Shown here one piece after another: positions 53,361 through 62,716 of a DNA stretch of 64,000 bases; position 1 is the first letter of the stretch, and each line of letters opens with the position of its first letter. The notes below the pieces were generated by a model. That model ran no database searches. It was not told where the DNA came from and saw only the letters and a program-made list of their open reading frames with translations. The position numbers and the translations under genes were made by a program. This DNA comes from Sphingobacteriales bacterium. GTDB lineage: Bacteria > Bacteroidota > Bacteroidia > Chitinophagales > Chitinophagaceae. The DNA lies in NCBI GenBank assembly GCA_016200915.1, contig JACQDV010000037.1, forward strand, positions 1 to 64,000, read 5' to 3'.

Positions 53361-56300
53361 TTACTTTGAATTTAATTTATACAATTTGGAGTAGTCGCTG
53401 TTTTCAAGAAACAGGAGATAGTTATCTTTTTTAATTTTTATAAGTTGGATATCTTTTGTTTGCCCGCTTACATTTAAGCCGGTTTGTGTATATGGCAATG
53501 CTTTATAATTACCTTTTCCATCATTCAGTAACACCTGTCCGTAACTGGCGTCTAAGCGGCAGAACTGTGGTAACATATCAAAAAAATTGCCTGCCATTAT
53601 AATATCCGGAAAATGATCATTATTTACATCCATTACTTTTATTGCATTAACTGAGGAAAGCTGAACCATGCCGGGCAATGTTTTAATAGTGAATTTCCCT
53701 TTGCCATCGTTAAAAGCAATGCAGGTAGCTGGGTAATTAACTTGTTTAACTGCCGCTTTTCCTAATTCATCTCCCAATAATTGCTGCACTGTTTTACTGG
53801 CATACTCGTGATGTTTCAGATTTAATTTTTTTAAAGAAGGGATTTGCTCAGTCACTTCTCTTTTATTAAATACCGGCATATCTTTCTTATCAATAGTCCT
53901 TGTGATGATTTTATCTTCGGTTCCGTTTTTATCAAAATCTCCAATCCATATTTTCACAGGGTTTCTACTGTCTGGTTTCAGATAAAAGTTTTCACCAATG
54001 TTTCCCAATATCAAATCATTGTCACCATCTCCATCCACATCCGCAATGGCCATTGACTGCCACCATCCAAAATGATTTTCTAACCCGGTTGTAATTTCAT
54101 TAAAGGTAGTTCCGTTGTAAGAGTATATTTTAGGACACATCCATTCACCGGTAATAATCAGTTCTTTTTTACCATCCCCGTTTACATCGGCATATTCTGC
54201 TGCCGTAATCATGCCGGCGTTAGAAAATGCAGGAGCTACTTTTGAAGTAACATCTGTAAATTTCCCGTTTCGTTCATTATGCAATAAATAACTGCCGGGG
54301 GTTAATCCATAGTTTTGAGGTACGCTTCTGCTACCTACAAATAAATCCATAAATCCGTCTTTATCGTAATCCAGCAATACAACAGCACCGGTGTTAGTAG
54401 AATTTAATGGTATTGCTCCCCTGCTTAAAGTAAAGTTGCCATTACCATCATTGAGAAAAAGCTGACTTTGAAAACTTCCTGTTGCTCCATCGGCAAAGTT
54501 GCCGCCTCCGCCTGTAAAAAGGTCTAAATCCCCGTCATTATCACAATCAAAAAAGACAGTAGCTGTTACATCATTAAATGAGTATGTTTTCAGGTCGGGC
54601 ACTTCTTTTTTTACAAAGGAACCATCGGCTGTTTGTAAATACAATTGCCCTGCCTGATCTTTTGTTCCTCCAATAAAAACATCCTGCAGGCCATCTCCAT
54701 TTACATCACCAACTGCTGCTTTTGGTCCCTGCTTCGATAGCATGAATGGAATATTTCGCTCAAAATAAAAGTCAACATAATCGTCCTCTGTATGTTTATC
54801 AAAAACTGTTTTAACAGAATCAAACAGCACATCCTGTTTTAACTCATTTATTGCATAATGATTTTTAATACTGTTATTGTAATCAACCTGTAATTGTTGA
54901 TTTATCGCAGGATGCACAATACTTGTTATTGACTGGTCAGGCCATGTTATAGTAACGGAATCAGGCTTACTATTTCCAAGTCCTATTACCTGCTTATAAT
55001 CTATGGAAGATTGAAACCCGCGGCTGGGAATTATTTGCCGGGAAATAACCTGGTTATTGCTGAATATTTTAATAATTGAACCAATACCAAATGTATTAGG
55101 TGATTTATACTTTAAGTTTAAAGTAATATAATTGTTATGATTGTATTCCCGGCTATTATTACGGTAAATCATTGTCGGCTCATTCACATTGTTGATGATT
55201 AAATCAAGGTCTCCATCATTATCCAAATCTGCATAGCTGGCCCCATTGGAAAAAGATGGTTTTGTAAAGCCCCATAATTTGCTTTCATCTGTAAAATGCA
55301 ATTGTCCTTTGTTATGAAAAACCTGGTTTGGAATTGGGTTAGAAGGTATTTTATCAATCACATTCGTAACATCTTCTTTTTTCCCGCTTATTACCATTTG
55401 TTGTACTACATCATTTCCAAAGAAATCAATAAAATCCTGGTCTGTTACATCATGATAAATACCGTTACAAACATAAATATCAGTTAACCCATCATTATCT
55501 GCGTCAAACATCAAAGCACCCCAGCTCCAGTCACTTGCTGCTACACCACTATAGAAGGCCGTTTCTGAAAAATTTTCCCCGGCATTATTTACCTGTAATG
55601 CATTTTGCGTGTACTGATAATAAAAGCCCTGGTTAAGTTTTAATTTAAATACATCATAATTTTCAAAAGAAGTGTTGGCTTTTAAGCGGTAGTCATCAGA
55701 AGGGAGCATATCAGTAGTAAAAATATCTGGGTACCCATCATTATTGATATCCTGAATATCAGCACCCATGGAGGATAAACTGGTATGCTGTATTCGTTGC
55801 TCTAATTCATCAATAAATTTTCCGTTACGCTGATTGACGTATAAATAATCTTTTTCAAAAAAATCATTGGATACATATACATCCGGGTATCCGTCATTAT
55901 TAACATCGCCAACTGTTACACCTAAGCCCAAACTAATTAATCCTCCATGGATGCCCGCCTCTTTGGTTACTTCAGTAAATTTTCCATTATCATTTCTGTA
56001 TAAATGATCTCCCCCTCCTTTTAAAAAATCAGCCACCTGCCATTGATCAGCAGGCAGGTCTCTCATATTAGCATAATTAAGTGTATTAGCAGGAATGGGA
56101 CTATTGTTTACCAAAAAGCAATCGAGGTCACCATCTAAATCATAATCAAAAAAAGAAGCCTGCGTGGAATATCCATCGTTATCCAGGCCATATTCGTGGG
56201 CTTTCTCAGTAAATGTGAGGTCATGATTATTAATAAAGAGTTGATTCTTTCTTAATGCAGGCTCAAACATATTACCGGCATTACACACATAAATATCCAG

Positions 56301-56669
56301 CCAGCCATCAGCATTTATATCAACAAATACAACTCCTGTGCTCCATTGTTTTTTATTGCCAAATCCGGCTTTTTCTGAAATATCTTCAAACTGAAAATTT
56401 CCTTTATTCAAAAAAAGTTTATTGGGCCCCTGGTTAGCTGTAAAAAAAACTTCGGGAAGCCCGTCGTTGTTCAAATCACCAGTAGCAACTCCGCCTCCGT
56501 TATAAAAATTACGGTAATTAAAAACATTAACTGCCTTTGACTCTTCAAGCTTATTAGTAAAATGAATATTTGAATTGTCCACTAAACTGAATAAGGTCTT
56601 TTCATTTTTTTGTTGACAGGAAAAAATAAAAACGAAAATGAAAAGCCTGCTGATCCACCTGAAATTCAT
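53361..56669 (-). CDS. FG-GAP/VCBS and ASPIC-UnbV lipoprotein 1
   Basis: A 1102-residue lipoprotein (lipobox IFSC) of the same build: Ca-binding propeller repeats (DLNNDGLPEVFFT, DYDLDGDLDCFLVN, DVDGDGDNDLILGN) and a central ASPIC/UnbV domain (about 520-590, FGIGSIIKIFSNNQ). The frame stays open to 56729, but that part contains a perfect terminator hairpin, so the ATG at 56667-56669 is the start. It is the first gene after SusD. ASPIC/UnbV proteins have no proven function; here they may act as surface partners of the SusC/SusD importer. Confidence 0.88.
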   Translation of the reverse strand: MNFRWISRLFIFVFIFSCQQKNEKTLFSLVDNSNIHFTNKLEESKAVNVFNYRNFYNGGGVATGDLNNDGLPEVFFTANQGPNKLFLNKGNFQFEDISEKAGFGNKKQWSTGVVFVDINADGWLDIYVCNAGNMFEPALRKNQLFINNHDLTFTEKAHEYGLDNDGYSTQASFFDYDLDGDLDCFLVNNSPIPANTLNYANMRDLPADQWQVADFLKGGGDHLYRNDNGKFTEVTKEAGIHGGLISLGLGVTVGDVNNDGYPDVYVSNDFFEKDYLYVNQRNGKFIDELEQRIQHTSLSSMGADIQDINNDGYPDIFTTDMLPSDDYRLKANTSFENYDVFKLKLNQGFYYQYTQNALQVNNAGENFSETAFYSGVAASDWSWGALMFDADNDGLTDIYVCNGIYHDVTDQDFIDFFGNDVVQQMVISGKKEDVTNVIDKIPSNPIPNQVFHNKGQLHFTDESKLWGFTKPSFSNGASYADLDNDGDLDLIINNVNEPTMIYRNNSREYNHNNYITLNLKYKSPNTFGIGSIIKIFSNNQVISRQIIPSRGFQSSIDYKQVIGLGNSKPDSVTITWPDQSITSIVHPAINQQLQVDYNNSIKNHYAINELKQDVLFDSVKTVFDKHTEDDYVDFYFERNIPFMLSKQGPKAAVGDVNGDGLQDVFIGGTKDQAGQLYLQTADGSFVKKEVPDLKTYSFNDVTATVFFDCDNDGDLDLFTGGGGNFADGATGSFQSQLFLNDGNGNFTLSRGAIPLNSTNTGAVVLLDYDKDGFMDLFVGSRSVPQNYGLTPGSYLLHNERNGKFTDVTSKVAPAFSNAGMITAAEYADVNGDGKKELIITGEWMCPKIYSYNGTTFNEITTGLENHFGWWQSMAIADVDGDGDNDLILGNIGENFYLKPDSRNPVKIWIGDFDKNGTEDKIITRTIDKKDMPVFNKREVTEQIPSLKKLNLKHHEYASKTVQQLLGDELGKAAVKQVNYPATCIAFNDGKGKFTIKTLPGMVQLSSVNAIKVMDVNNDHFPDIIMAGNFFDMLPQFCRLDASYGQVLLNDGKGNYKALPYTQTGLNVSGQTKDIQLIKIKKDNYLLFLENSDYSKLYKLNSK

Positions 56670-56683
56670 AATTAAAAATAGAA

Positions 56684-56709
56684 AAAGGCCATTAATTAAA
56701 ATGGCCTTT
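56684..56709 (-). terminator. terminator/attenuator between susD and the UnbV genes
   Basis: A perfect 9-bp stem AAAGGCCAT/ATGGCCTTT with an 8-base loop, followed on the minus strand by TTTTTCTATTTTT. It lies 23 bp beyond the susD-like stop and 15 bp before the UnbV-1 start. It should cut downstream expression after the importer genes. Confidence 0.78.
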
Positions 56710-56731
56710 AACAAAATATATTGTTGCAATA

Positions 56732-58303
56732 TTAATAACCGTAATTCTGCTTAAGATTAGGATTTGATGATAATGCAATGTTAGGAATGGGGAATACAGA
56801 TCTTGATGCATCAGATGCAACTGGTCTTTCGCCTACAGGATCATTGAATTTTCCGTAGCGAATCATATCGTTTCTTCTCCAGGCTTCCAGGTACAATTCA
56901 TGACCTCTTTCTTTGTAAAGCCCCGGTAAATCAATTGAAGCAAGATTTCCTAAGCCTCTGTTAGCTCTAACAGCATTTGCTAATTGCAAAGGAGTTTGAG
57001 CATCTGAACCACCTCTTAAAATAGCTTCAGCTTTCATTAAATAAATATCACTTAAACGGAAGAATACATATTCGTTCTGGCTACTCCAACCACCATCATT
57101 AATAGTAGAAGGATCTAAAGGATATTTAACTGTACGAATACCTTTAGTTTCAGTAGAGAAGAATAAGCTCACATCAGAAGTAAATACTAATGGGTTACCA
57201 CTGCGATCTTTCAGATCAACAACAGTATTACCAATTTTACCACCCTGAGGCCCGCGAATTTGACCTACTAAAAAACCAACATTGCTACCAACTTTATCAG
57301 TATAACCAGCTAAAGCCATCCCTTTACGGGCATCGCCATCTTCAAAGCTGTTATAGAAGTCAGCCAGAGTAGTAAAACCATTCCAGCCGCTTGGGGCCTG
57401 GTTGTAATGGAAGCCCATAGCTGTAGCCCAAACCACATTGATACCACCACTGTTCTGACGAACAAAAATGTTCTCAGTTGATTTGGTACCATTATCCCAT
57501 TTAAAGTTATCCCAGTAACTACTATTTAATGCTAATGAAGAATTAGCTATAATAGCATTACAATAAGTAACCACTTTTTGCATATCTGCCTGGTTAAAAG
57601 TAAAAGGCCCGGCTGGTTTTGTTGGGTCATTCTTATATACAGCTTTGTTGAGGTAAGTTTTAGCTAACAAAAATTCTGCAGCCTCTTTTGTAGCAAGGTT
57701 TCTGTTATTATGATTGTATGAAGGTAATACGTTAACTATTGATTCCAGTTCAGCTATGATAGCATCACAGGCTTGTGAACGTGTATATACATCAGGAATC
57801 ACATTCGCAGCTGCTGTTGCAGGTCTGTGTTGTACCTGGCCAAACAAATCGCAGGCCATATAAGTGAAATAAGCTCTTAAGAATTTGGCAGCCGCAACAT
57901 CAGCAGCAGGTGATGATGAAGATTCTGCTAACAATGTTGTTTGGAATAAAGCTCCGTTTAAACCATTCCACGTATCATTGATCTGGTTGTGAGAACCATC
58001 CCATGTGTGGAGATGCAACTTACGCCAAGTCCCAAAGTCATCCCAGTCTGTACCACGGGTAGGCCCGAGGATTTCATCTGTAGTATGTTCCTGCATAGCA
58101 TAGGAATTACCCTGACCTAACAATTGGTTAAGTTGTTCATAAATTTTTGACAGTGATGAAGGTGCAGGTGCTGTACCAGCTTGTGGTGTAGCAATTGAGT
58201 TAGGATCTTTTGTTTTTTGATCCAGCTTTGTACAAGAAGCAACTGTCAGAAGAACTGTAAATGCTGCAATTTGTACAAAATAATTTTTAATGACTGTTTT
58301 CAT
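56732..58303 (-). CDS. SusD/RagB-family nutrient-binding lipoprotein
   Basis: A 523-residue lipoprotein (lipobox VASC, about residue 24). The helical TPR-like N-terminal region (AKFLRAYFTYMACDLFGQV, AEFLLAKTYLNKAVY) and the C-terminal ending with YLEAWRRNDMIRYGKF and VFPIPNIALSSNPNLKQNYGY are typical SusD. It forms a lid over the SusC-like channel and captures a glycan or peptide at the surface. It starts 20 bp after the SusC-like gene. The ligand is not visible. Confidence 0.96.
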   Translation of the reverse strand: MKTVIKNYFVQIAAFTVLLTVASCTKLDQKTKDPNSIATPQAGTAPAPSSLSKIYEQLNQLLGQGNSYAMQEHTTDEILGPTRGTDWDDFGTWRKLHLHTWDGSHNQINDTWNGLNGALFQTTLLAESSSSPAADVAAAKFLRAYFTYMACDLFGQVQHRPATAAANVIPDVYTRSQACDAIIAELESIVNVLPSYNHNNRNLATKEAAEFLLAKTYLNKAVYKNDPTKPAGPFTFNQADMQKVVTYCNAIIANSSLALNSSYWDNFKWDNGTKSTENIFVRQNSGGINVVWATAMGFHYNQAPSGWNGFTTLADFYNSFEDGDARKGMALAGYTDKVGSNVGFLVGQIRGPQGGKIGNTVVDLKDRSGNPLVFTSDVSLFFSTETKGIRTVKYPLDPSTINDGGWSSQNEYVFFRLSDIYLMKAEAILRGGSDAQTPLQLANAVRANRGLGNLASIDLPGLYKERGHELYLEAWRRNDMIRYGKFNDPVGERPVASDASRSVFPIPNIALSSNPNLKQNYGY

Positions 58304-58323
58304 TTTTAATGATTTTGAGTTTT

Positions 58324-61300
58324 TTAAAATCCAACATTTACGCCAAGGGTGAAAGTTCTTGGTTTAGGGTAACCTGTATAGTCAAATCCACGGGATGGGA
58401 ATCCGTTGATTGCTTTATCAACGTTAACTTCAGGATCTAATCCAGAGTACTTGGTGAATAAAGCCAGATTTTGTCCGGACAATGTAACAGCTAAAGAGTG
58501 AATAGTTTTACTCTTCATGTTAAATGTATAAGAAAGACTGGCATTTGAAAGTCTGATGAAATCTCCTTTTTCCAAAAACCTGGTAGATACACTACCCGGG
58601 TTGATAGGATCTTCATTACTGTTTGCCACATTATAAGTTACGTTGTGGGCTGTTTTAATACTTCCTTTCAGCAACAAAGCATTGGCAGTATTATTATAAA
58701 CCCAGAAACCTCTTACTGTATTTACAAACACACTTGCACTCCATTTACCCCATGTGAAAGTATTGTTCAAACCTGCCAGGAATTTAGGCAGTGCACTACC
58801 TTGTAATTCATCTTTACCACCGTTTGCATAACGGGCATCTCCATTACCATCAAAGCCAAGGAAAGTTGGCATTTTCCAGGTAAATAATGGATAGCCATTA
58901 GCAAAGGTTTGGGCATAAGCACCAGACAATCCCTGACCACTAACAGCACCAGTATTTACTGTAACATTTAAACCTTCAACATGGTTTTTAATAAAGGTCA
59001 TGTTGTAGTTAATTTCCCACTTAAAGTTTTTGCGATCAATTGCTTTGTAGTTTAAGCCAAGTTCCACACCACGGTTATATACTTTACCGGGTAAGTTAAT
59101 AAACCAGTTACTGGTAGGAGCGAAACCACCCGGAGTTGGTCCGTAGAAAAGAATATCTTTTCTGATTGTATAGTAATAATCAACCGTACCTGTTAATCTG
59201 TTATTGAATAAAGAAAAGTCAATACCAACACCTGTTGTTTGAGCTTGTTCCCATTTTAAATCAGGATTACCAGTATGTACTAAAACTGTTTCTTTTTGTC
59301 CTGAGTTACCAATCCATGTTTGCTGTAAGTCAACCGCATCGTATGGACCGATACCTTCCTGGCTACCTGTTACACCAAAGTTTGCACGGATACTCAGGTC
59401 GCTGAATGTTTTATCCAATCCTTTTGCAAATCCTTCTTTCAACAAACGCCATTTTGCAGCAAACGCAGGGAAAACAGCGTATTTGTTGTTTTTACCAAAC
59501 TTAGAAGAACCATCTGCACGAACAGTACCTGTAAATAAATACTTGTCGGCAATTGTGTAATTCACCCGACCAAAATAAGATTGCAACTCATATTGTGAGT
59601 TTCCAGGCACAAAATCATAATAGTTCTTAAAGTTATTAAAGTCTTTTACAAATACATCAGTTGGTTTTGAAACTGGTGTTGCTAATCCCCAACCTACCTT
59701 ACCTTTATAATCTGTGGTAGTTTTTTGATAAGAAAAACCGCCAACAGCATTTAACACATGACCATTTTTAAATGTTTTATCATACGTTAATGTATGTTCA
59801 ACCAGTAAAGTAGTTAAATCAAGGTTCTGTTTTGTAGTTCTGCCATTACCCTCAATTTGGTTACCCAAATCTTTTCCGAATACATTTACAGTTCCGCCAA
59901 ATGCATTAGTACTTAAACGTGGGTCTGCAAATGAAAGCCTTTCAGTTTTTGAATTATCATAACCTAAAGTAGCTTTATATACTAAACCACTGGTGATTGT
60001 GTAAGAGCCGCTAACACTGGTAAGAAAACGATTAGTAACATCTTTATCATCAAAATAAGCTAACATTTCTGCCGGGTTACGATTACCATCTTTAGGATCG
60101 TAATAAGAACCATCTGGGTTAAATACTGGCGCAGTTGGATTAAAACCAATAACCGCACCAACTAAGCTACCCTGGTAACCAGCATTATTCGTTAATGGAG
60201 GATAAGAGTTTTTAATGTTTGAATAGGTAGCGTTAATATCAAACTTCAGTTTATCATCCAGGAATTTTTGAGTTAAGTTCATTCTTCCAGTCAACCGCTT
60301 TAAACTGCTGTTCTTAATGATCCCTTGCTGATCGTCATAAGAACCACTTAAACGCAATGAAGTTGTTTTGCGGGCAAATCCCCAGCCTAAATTGTAGTTC
60401 TGGTTAACCCCCACACGATAAATCTGGTCTTGCCAGTCTGTGTTATATCCTTTATCAACATTCTTTACAGCCACAGCAGCAGCAGCAGGGCTTGTGCCTG
60501 CATCTATATTTGCTTTTTTAACAGCAGCAAGAAAAGCAGATGGGCTTAACAAGTCGTATCTGCTTGCTATAGAGGAAACGCTGGTAGAAGCACCAAACTG
60601 GAAACTTCCCTTTTTGCCTTTACCGCTTTTTGTAGTAATGATAATAACCCCGTTCGCACCCCTTGAACCATAAATAGCGGTAGCAGAAGCATCTTTTAAA
60701 ATGCTCATGCTTTCAATATCATTGGGGTTTAAGAATATGAGCGGATTTTTTGGAGTTGAGGAACCTTCAATACCGCTTGAACCAGCCAGCATACCATCAC
60801 TTGATGTAACCGGAACTCCATCAATAATGTACAGTGGCTCCTGGTTACCACGGATAGAAGAAGTACCACGGATGTTAATAGTAGCAGCCGCACCAGGCTC
60901 ACCACTGGCGGGAGAAACTATCACACCAGGGGTACGTCCCTGTAATAATTGCTCAGGTGTTGAAATAACACCTTTGTTAAAATCTTTTGAAGACAATGCC
61001 GCTACAGAACCTGTAGCATCTTTTACTTTTCGTGTACCATAACCTACCACTACCACTTCATTTAATGAAGTGTTAGTTACAGTTAAAGAAACACTGATTT
61101 CAGATTTACCTGAAATGTCAACTTCCTGTGATCCATAACCAACTGATGAAATCACCAGTTTGGTAACATTAGCATCTACAGAAATTTTAAATGAACCGTC
61201 AGCACCCGTAGTAACACCTTTTTTAGTGCCCTTCGGCTGAACACTGGCGCCACTGATGGGGGCTCCGTCTTTTGAATCAGTTACTTTACCTGAAATTGTT

Positions 61301-61380
61301 TTGTTTTGCGCATATGCTGCCTGACTGCATAAAAGCATAACGGGCAATGCAATAATTGCAAGCAGTTGTTTGGGGGTCAT
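58324..61380 (-). CDS. SusC/RagA-family TonB-dependent outer-membrane importer
   Basis: A 1018-residue importer: signal peptide to about residue 25 (AYAQ), a carboxypeptidase-regulatory-like domain (about 28-105, ISGKVTDSKDGAPISGASVQ), TonB box region with LNEVVVVGYGTRK, plug (about 115-225, GRTPGVIVSPASGEPGAA, NIRGTSSIRGNQEPLYIIDG) and a barrel ending LGVNVGF. It works with the SusD-like lipoprotein. A 342-bp intergenic region with a perfect LacI operator separates it from a divergent LacI gene. Together with GH65, trehalase and alpha-glucoside genes nearby, an alpha-linked glucoside is a possible ligand, but this is inferred. Confidence 0.96.
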   Translation of the reverse strand: MTPKQLLAIIALPVMLLCSQAAYAQNKTISGKVTDSKDGAPISGASVQPKGTKKGVTTGADGSFKISVDANVTKLVISSVGYGSQEVDISGKSEISVSLTVTNTSLNEVVVVGYGTRKVKDATGSVAALSSKDFNKGVISTPEQLLQGRTPGVIVSPASGEPGAAATINIRGTSSIRGNQEPLYIIDGVPVTSSDGMLAGSSGIEGSSTPKNPLIFLNPNDIESMSILKDASATAIYGSRGANGVIIITTKSGKGKKGSFQFGASTSVSSIASRYDLLSPSAFLAAVKKANIDAGTSPAAAAVAVKNVDKGYNTDWQDQIYRVGVNQNYNLGWGFARKTTSLRLSGSYDDQQGIIKNSSLKRLTGRMNLTQKFLDDKLKFDINATYSNIKNSYPPLTNNAGYQGSLVGAVIGFNPTAPVFNPDGSYYDPKDGNRNPAEMLAYFDDKDVTNRFLTSVSGSYTITSGLVYKATLGYDNSKTERLSFADPRLSTNAFGGTVNVFGKDLGNQIEGNGRTTKQNLDLTTLLVEHTLTYDKTFKNGHVLNAVGGFSYQKTTTDYKGKVGWGLATPVSKPTDVFVKDFNNFKNYYDFVPGNSQYELQSYFGRVNYTIADKYLFTGTVRADGSSKFGKNNKYAVFPAFAAKWRLLKEGFAKGLDKTFSDLSIRANFGVTGSQEGIGPYDAVDLQQTWIGNSGQKETVLVHTGNPDLKWEQAQTTGVGIDFSLFNNRLTGTVDYYYTIRKDILFYGPTPGGFAPTSNWFINLPGKVYNRGVELGLNYKAIDRKNFKWEINYNMTFIKNHVEGLNVTVNTGAVSGQGLSGAYAQTFANGYPLFTWKMPTFLGFDGNGDARYANGGKDELQGSALPKFLAGLNNTFTWGKWSASVFVNTVRGFWVYNNTANALLLKGSIKTAHNVTYNVANSNEDPINPGSVSTRFLEKGDFIRLSNASLSYTFNMKSKTIHSLAVTLSGQNLALFTKYSGLDPEVNVDKAINGFPSRGFDYTGYPKPRTFTLGVNVGF

Positions 61381-61722
61381 AATCGAGTGATTTATATCGG
61401 AAAATTAAATCAATGTTAAATCACCACAAAATTAATTTCTATTGTTTACAAACATTCTTTCACATCTCACTAACGTCTATTAGCCACATTTTTTTTATTT
61501 AAATAATGACAACATAAAAGTGCAAATCGCTGCTCAAATGCAATACTGGCAAGCATCCTGAAGTTTGTATCAATTTAAATATCCATTGCTACGTTTAGGC
61601 TTTGAAAAGACATATATAAATTATTTAAACAACAACTTTTATTTGATTAAAAAACAACGGATTTCGCAAACGTTTGCGAAAATGATTGAAGTGAAAAAAA
61701 TTATTTGTTTTAATTTGCATAC
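61381..61722. promoter_or_regulatory. divergent control region of susC-like and lacI-like genes
   Basis: A 342-bp AT-rich region without genes. It holds the 20-bp operator at 61662-61681. Toward the SusC-like gene, TAATTTTG (61427-61434, minus strand) fully matches the -7 consensus, but the nearest TTTG is only 14 bp upstream of it. Toward the LacI gene, TTAATTTG (61710-61717) is a one-mismatch -7 candidate. Confidence 0.5.
61662..61681. promoter_or_regulatory. LacI-family operator, perfect 20-bp palindrome
   Basis: The word TTTCGCAAACGTTTGCGAAA is its own reverse complement and has the central CG and GCAAACGTTTGC core of LacI/GalR-type sites. It lies 41 bp before the LacI gene ATG, so autoregulation is likely, and about 280 bp before the SusC-like start. 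Confidence 0.85.
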
Positions 61723-62715
61723 ATGGGTCAACCTACAACTTTAAAGTCAATTTCTTCTCTGCTAAACATCAGCGTTTCTACTGTATCCCGGGCATTAAAA
61801 AATCATCCGGATATATCTGAAAAAACAAAAAAGAAAGTTCAGGAACTTGCTGCAATGATGGATTATGAGCCTAATGCCCATGCTATTAGCTTAAGAACTA
61901 ATACCAGCAAAATAATTGGCCTTATAGTACCAGCTTTATCAAATTATTTTTATACGTCTGTTTTAACCACATTAGAGGATGAAAGCAGAAAACACGGATA
62001 TACATTACTTACTCTGCAATCAGGTGATGATACAAACATTGAACTGCAAAACCTGAAGCTTTGCCGTATTAATCATATAGCTGGTTTATTTATTGCCATC
62101 AGCCCCGAAACAAAAAATATTGATCCTTTTTTAAAGATTGAAAAAAATGGAGTGCCTGTAATTTTTTTTGACAAAGTACCAGAGGCGGAGAACTGCAATA
62201 AAGTAAGGATGGCAGATGAAGAAGCCGCAAGAATGGCGGCTGAAGCAATACAAAAAAGTAAGCGCAAAAAAGTGCTCGCCTTATTCGGAAATAAAGAGTT
62301 TTCTATCACCAAAAAAAGATCAAAATCTTTTACTGAATATCTCCAAAAAAATGTGCCTGAAGTTAATGTCATTTTATCTTTTGTCAGCTCAACTCAGGAA
62401 GCAGTAACCGAAACTGAAAAAGAAATCATCCATCACAACCCCGATGCTGTGTTTTGCATGAGCGATGAAATATTGACCGGTGCTATGAAAGCAATAAAAA
62501 AATTAAAAATTACTGTTCCCCAAAAGATTGCTGTAATTGCTATTAGCAATGGATTTATTCCTCAATTATTTGACCCGGAAATAACCTATATAGAAACCAG
62601 TGGCATGGAATTGGGAAAACTGGCTTTTAGCAGAATGATTAATTATTTTAAAGGACAAACCTCTGTACAGGAATTAATTGTTCCATCCAGGTACGTAAAA
62701 GGTGAATCGATTTAA
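61723..62715 (+). CDS. LacI-family transcription regulator (paralogue 2)
   Basis: A 330-residue repressor with a helix-turn-helix (LKSISSLLNISVSTVSRALK), hinge AHAISLRTNTSKIIGLIVP and a sugar-binding-protein-like effector domain. Its recognition segment STVSRALKNHPDIS nearly equals that of paralogue 1 at 29738. It is divergent from the SusC/SusD unit with a perfect operator between. The stop is 1 bp from the convergent barrel-gene stop. The effector is unknown, likely a sugar. Confidence 0.94.
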   Translation: MGQPTTLKSISSLLNISVSTVSRALKNHPDISEKTKKKVQELAAMMDYEPNAHAISLRTNTSKIIGLIVPALSNYFYTSVLTTLEDESRKHGYTLLTLQSGDDTNIELQNLKLCRINHIAGLFIAISPETKNIDPFLKIEKNGVPVIFFDKVPEAENCNKVRMADEEAARMAAEAIQKSKRKKVLALFGNKEFSITKKRSKSFTEYLQKNVPEVNVILSFVSSTQEAVTETEKEIIHHNPDAVFCMSDEILTGAMKAIKKLKITVPQKIAVIAISNGFIPQLFDPEITYIETSGMELGKLAFSRMINYFKGQTSVQELIVPSRYVKGESI

Positions 62716-62716
62716 A

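Noticed and set aside
56670-56729. Upstream start for UnbV lipoprotein 1
   Set aside because: This segment holds the terminator hairpin, and the ATG at 56669 gives a proper lipoprotein signal.
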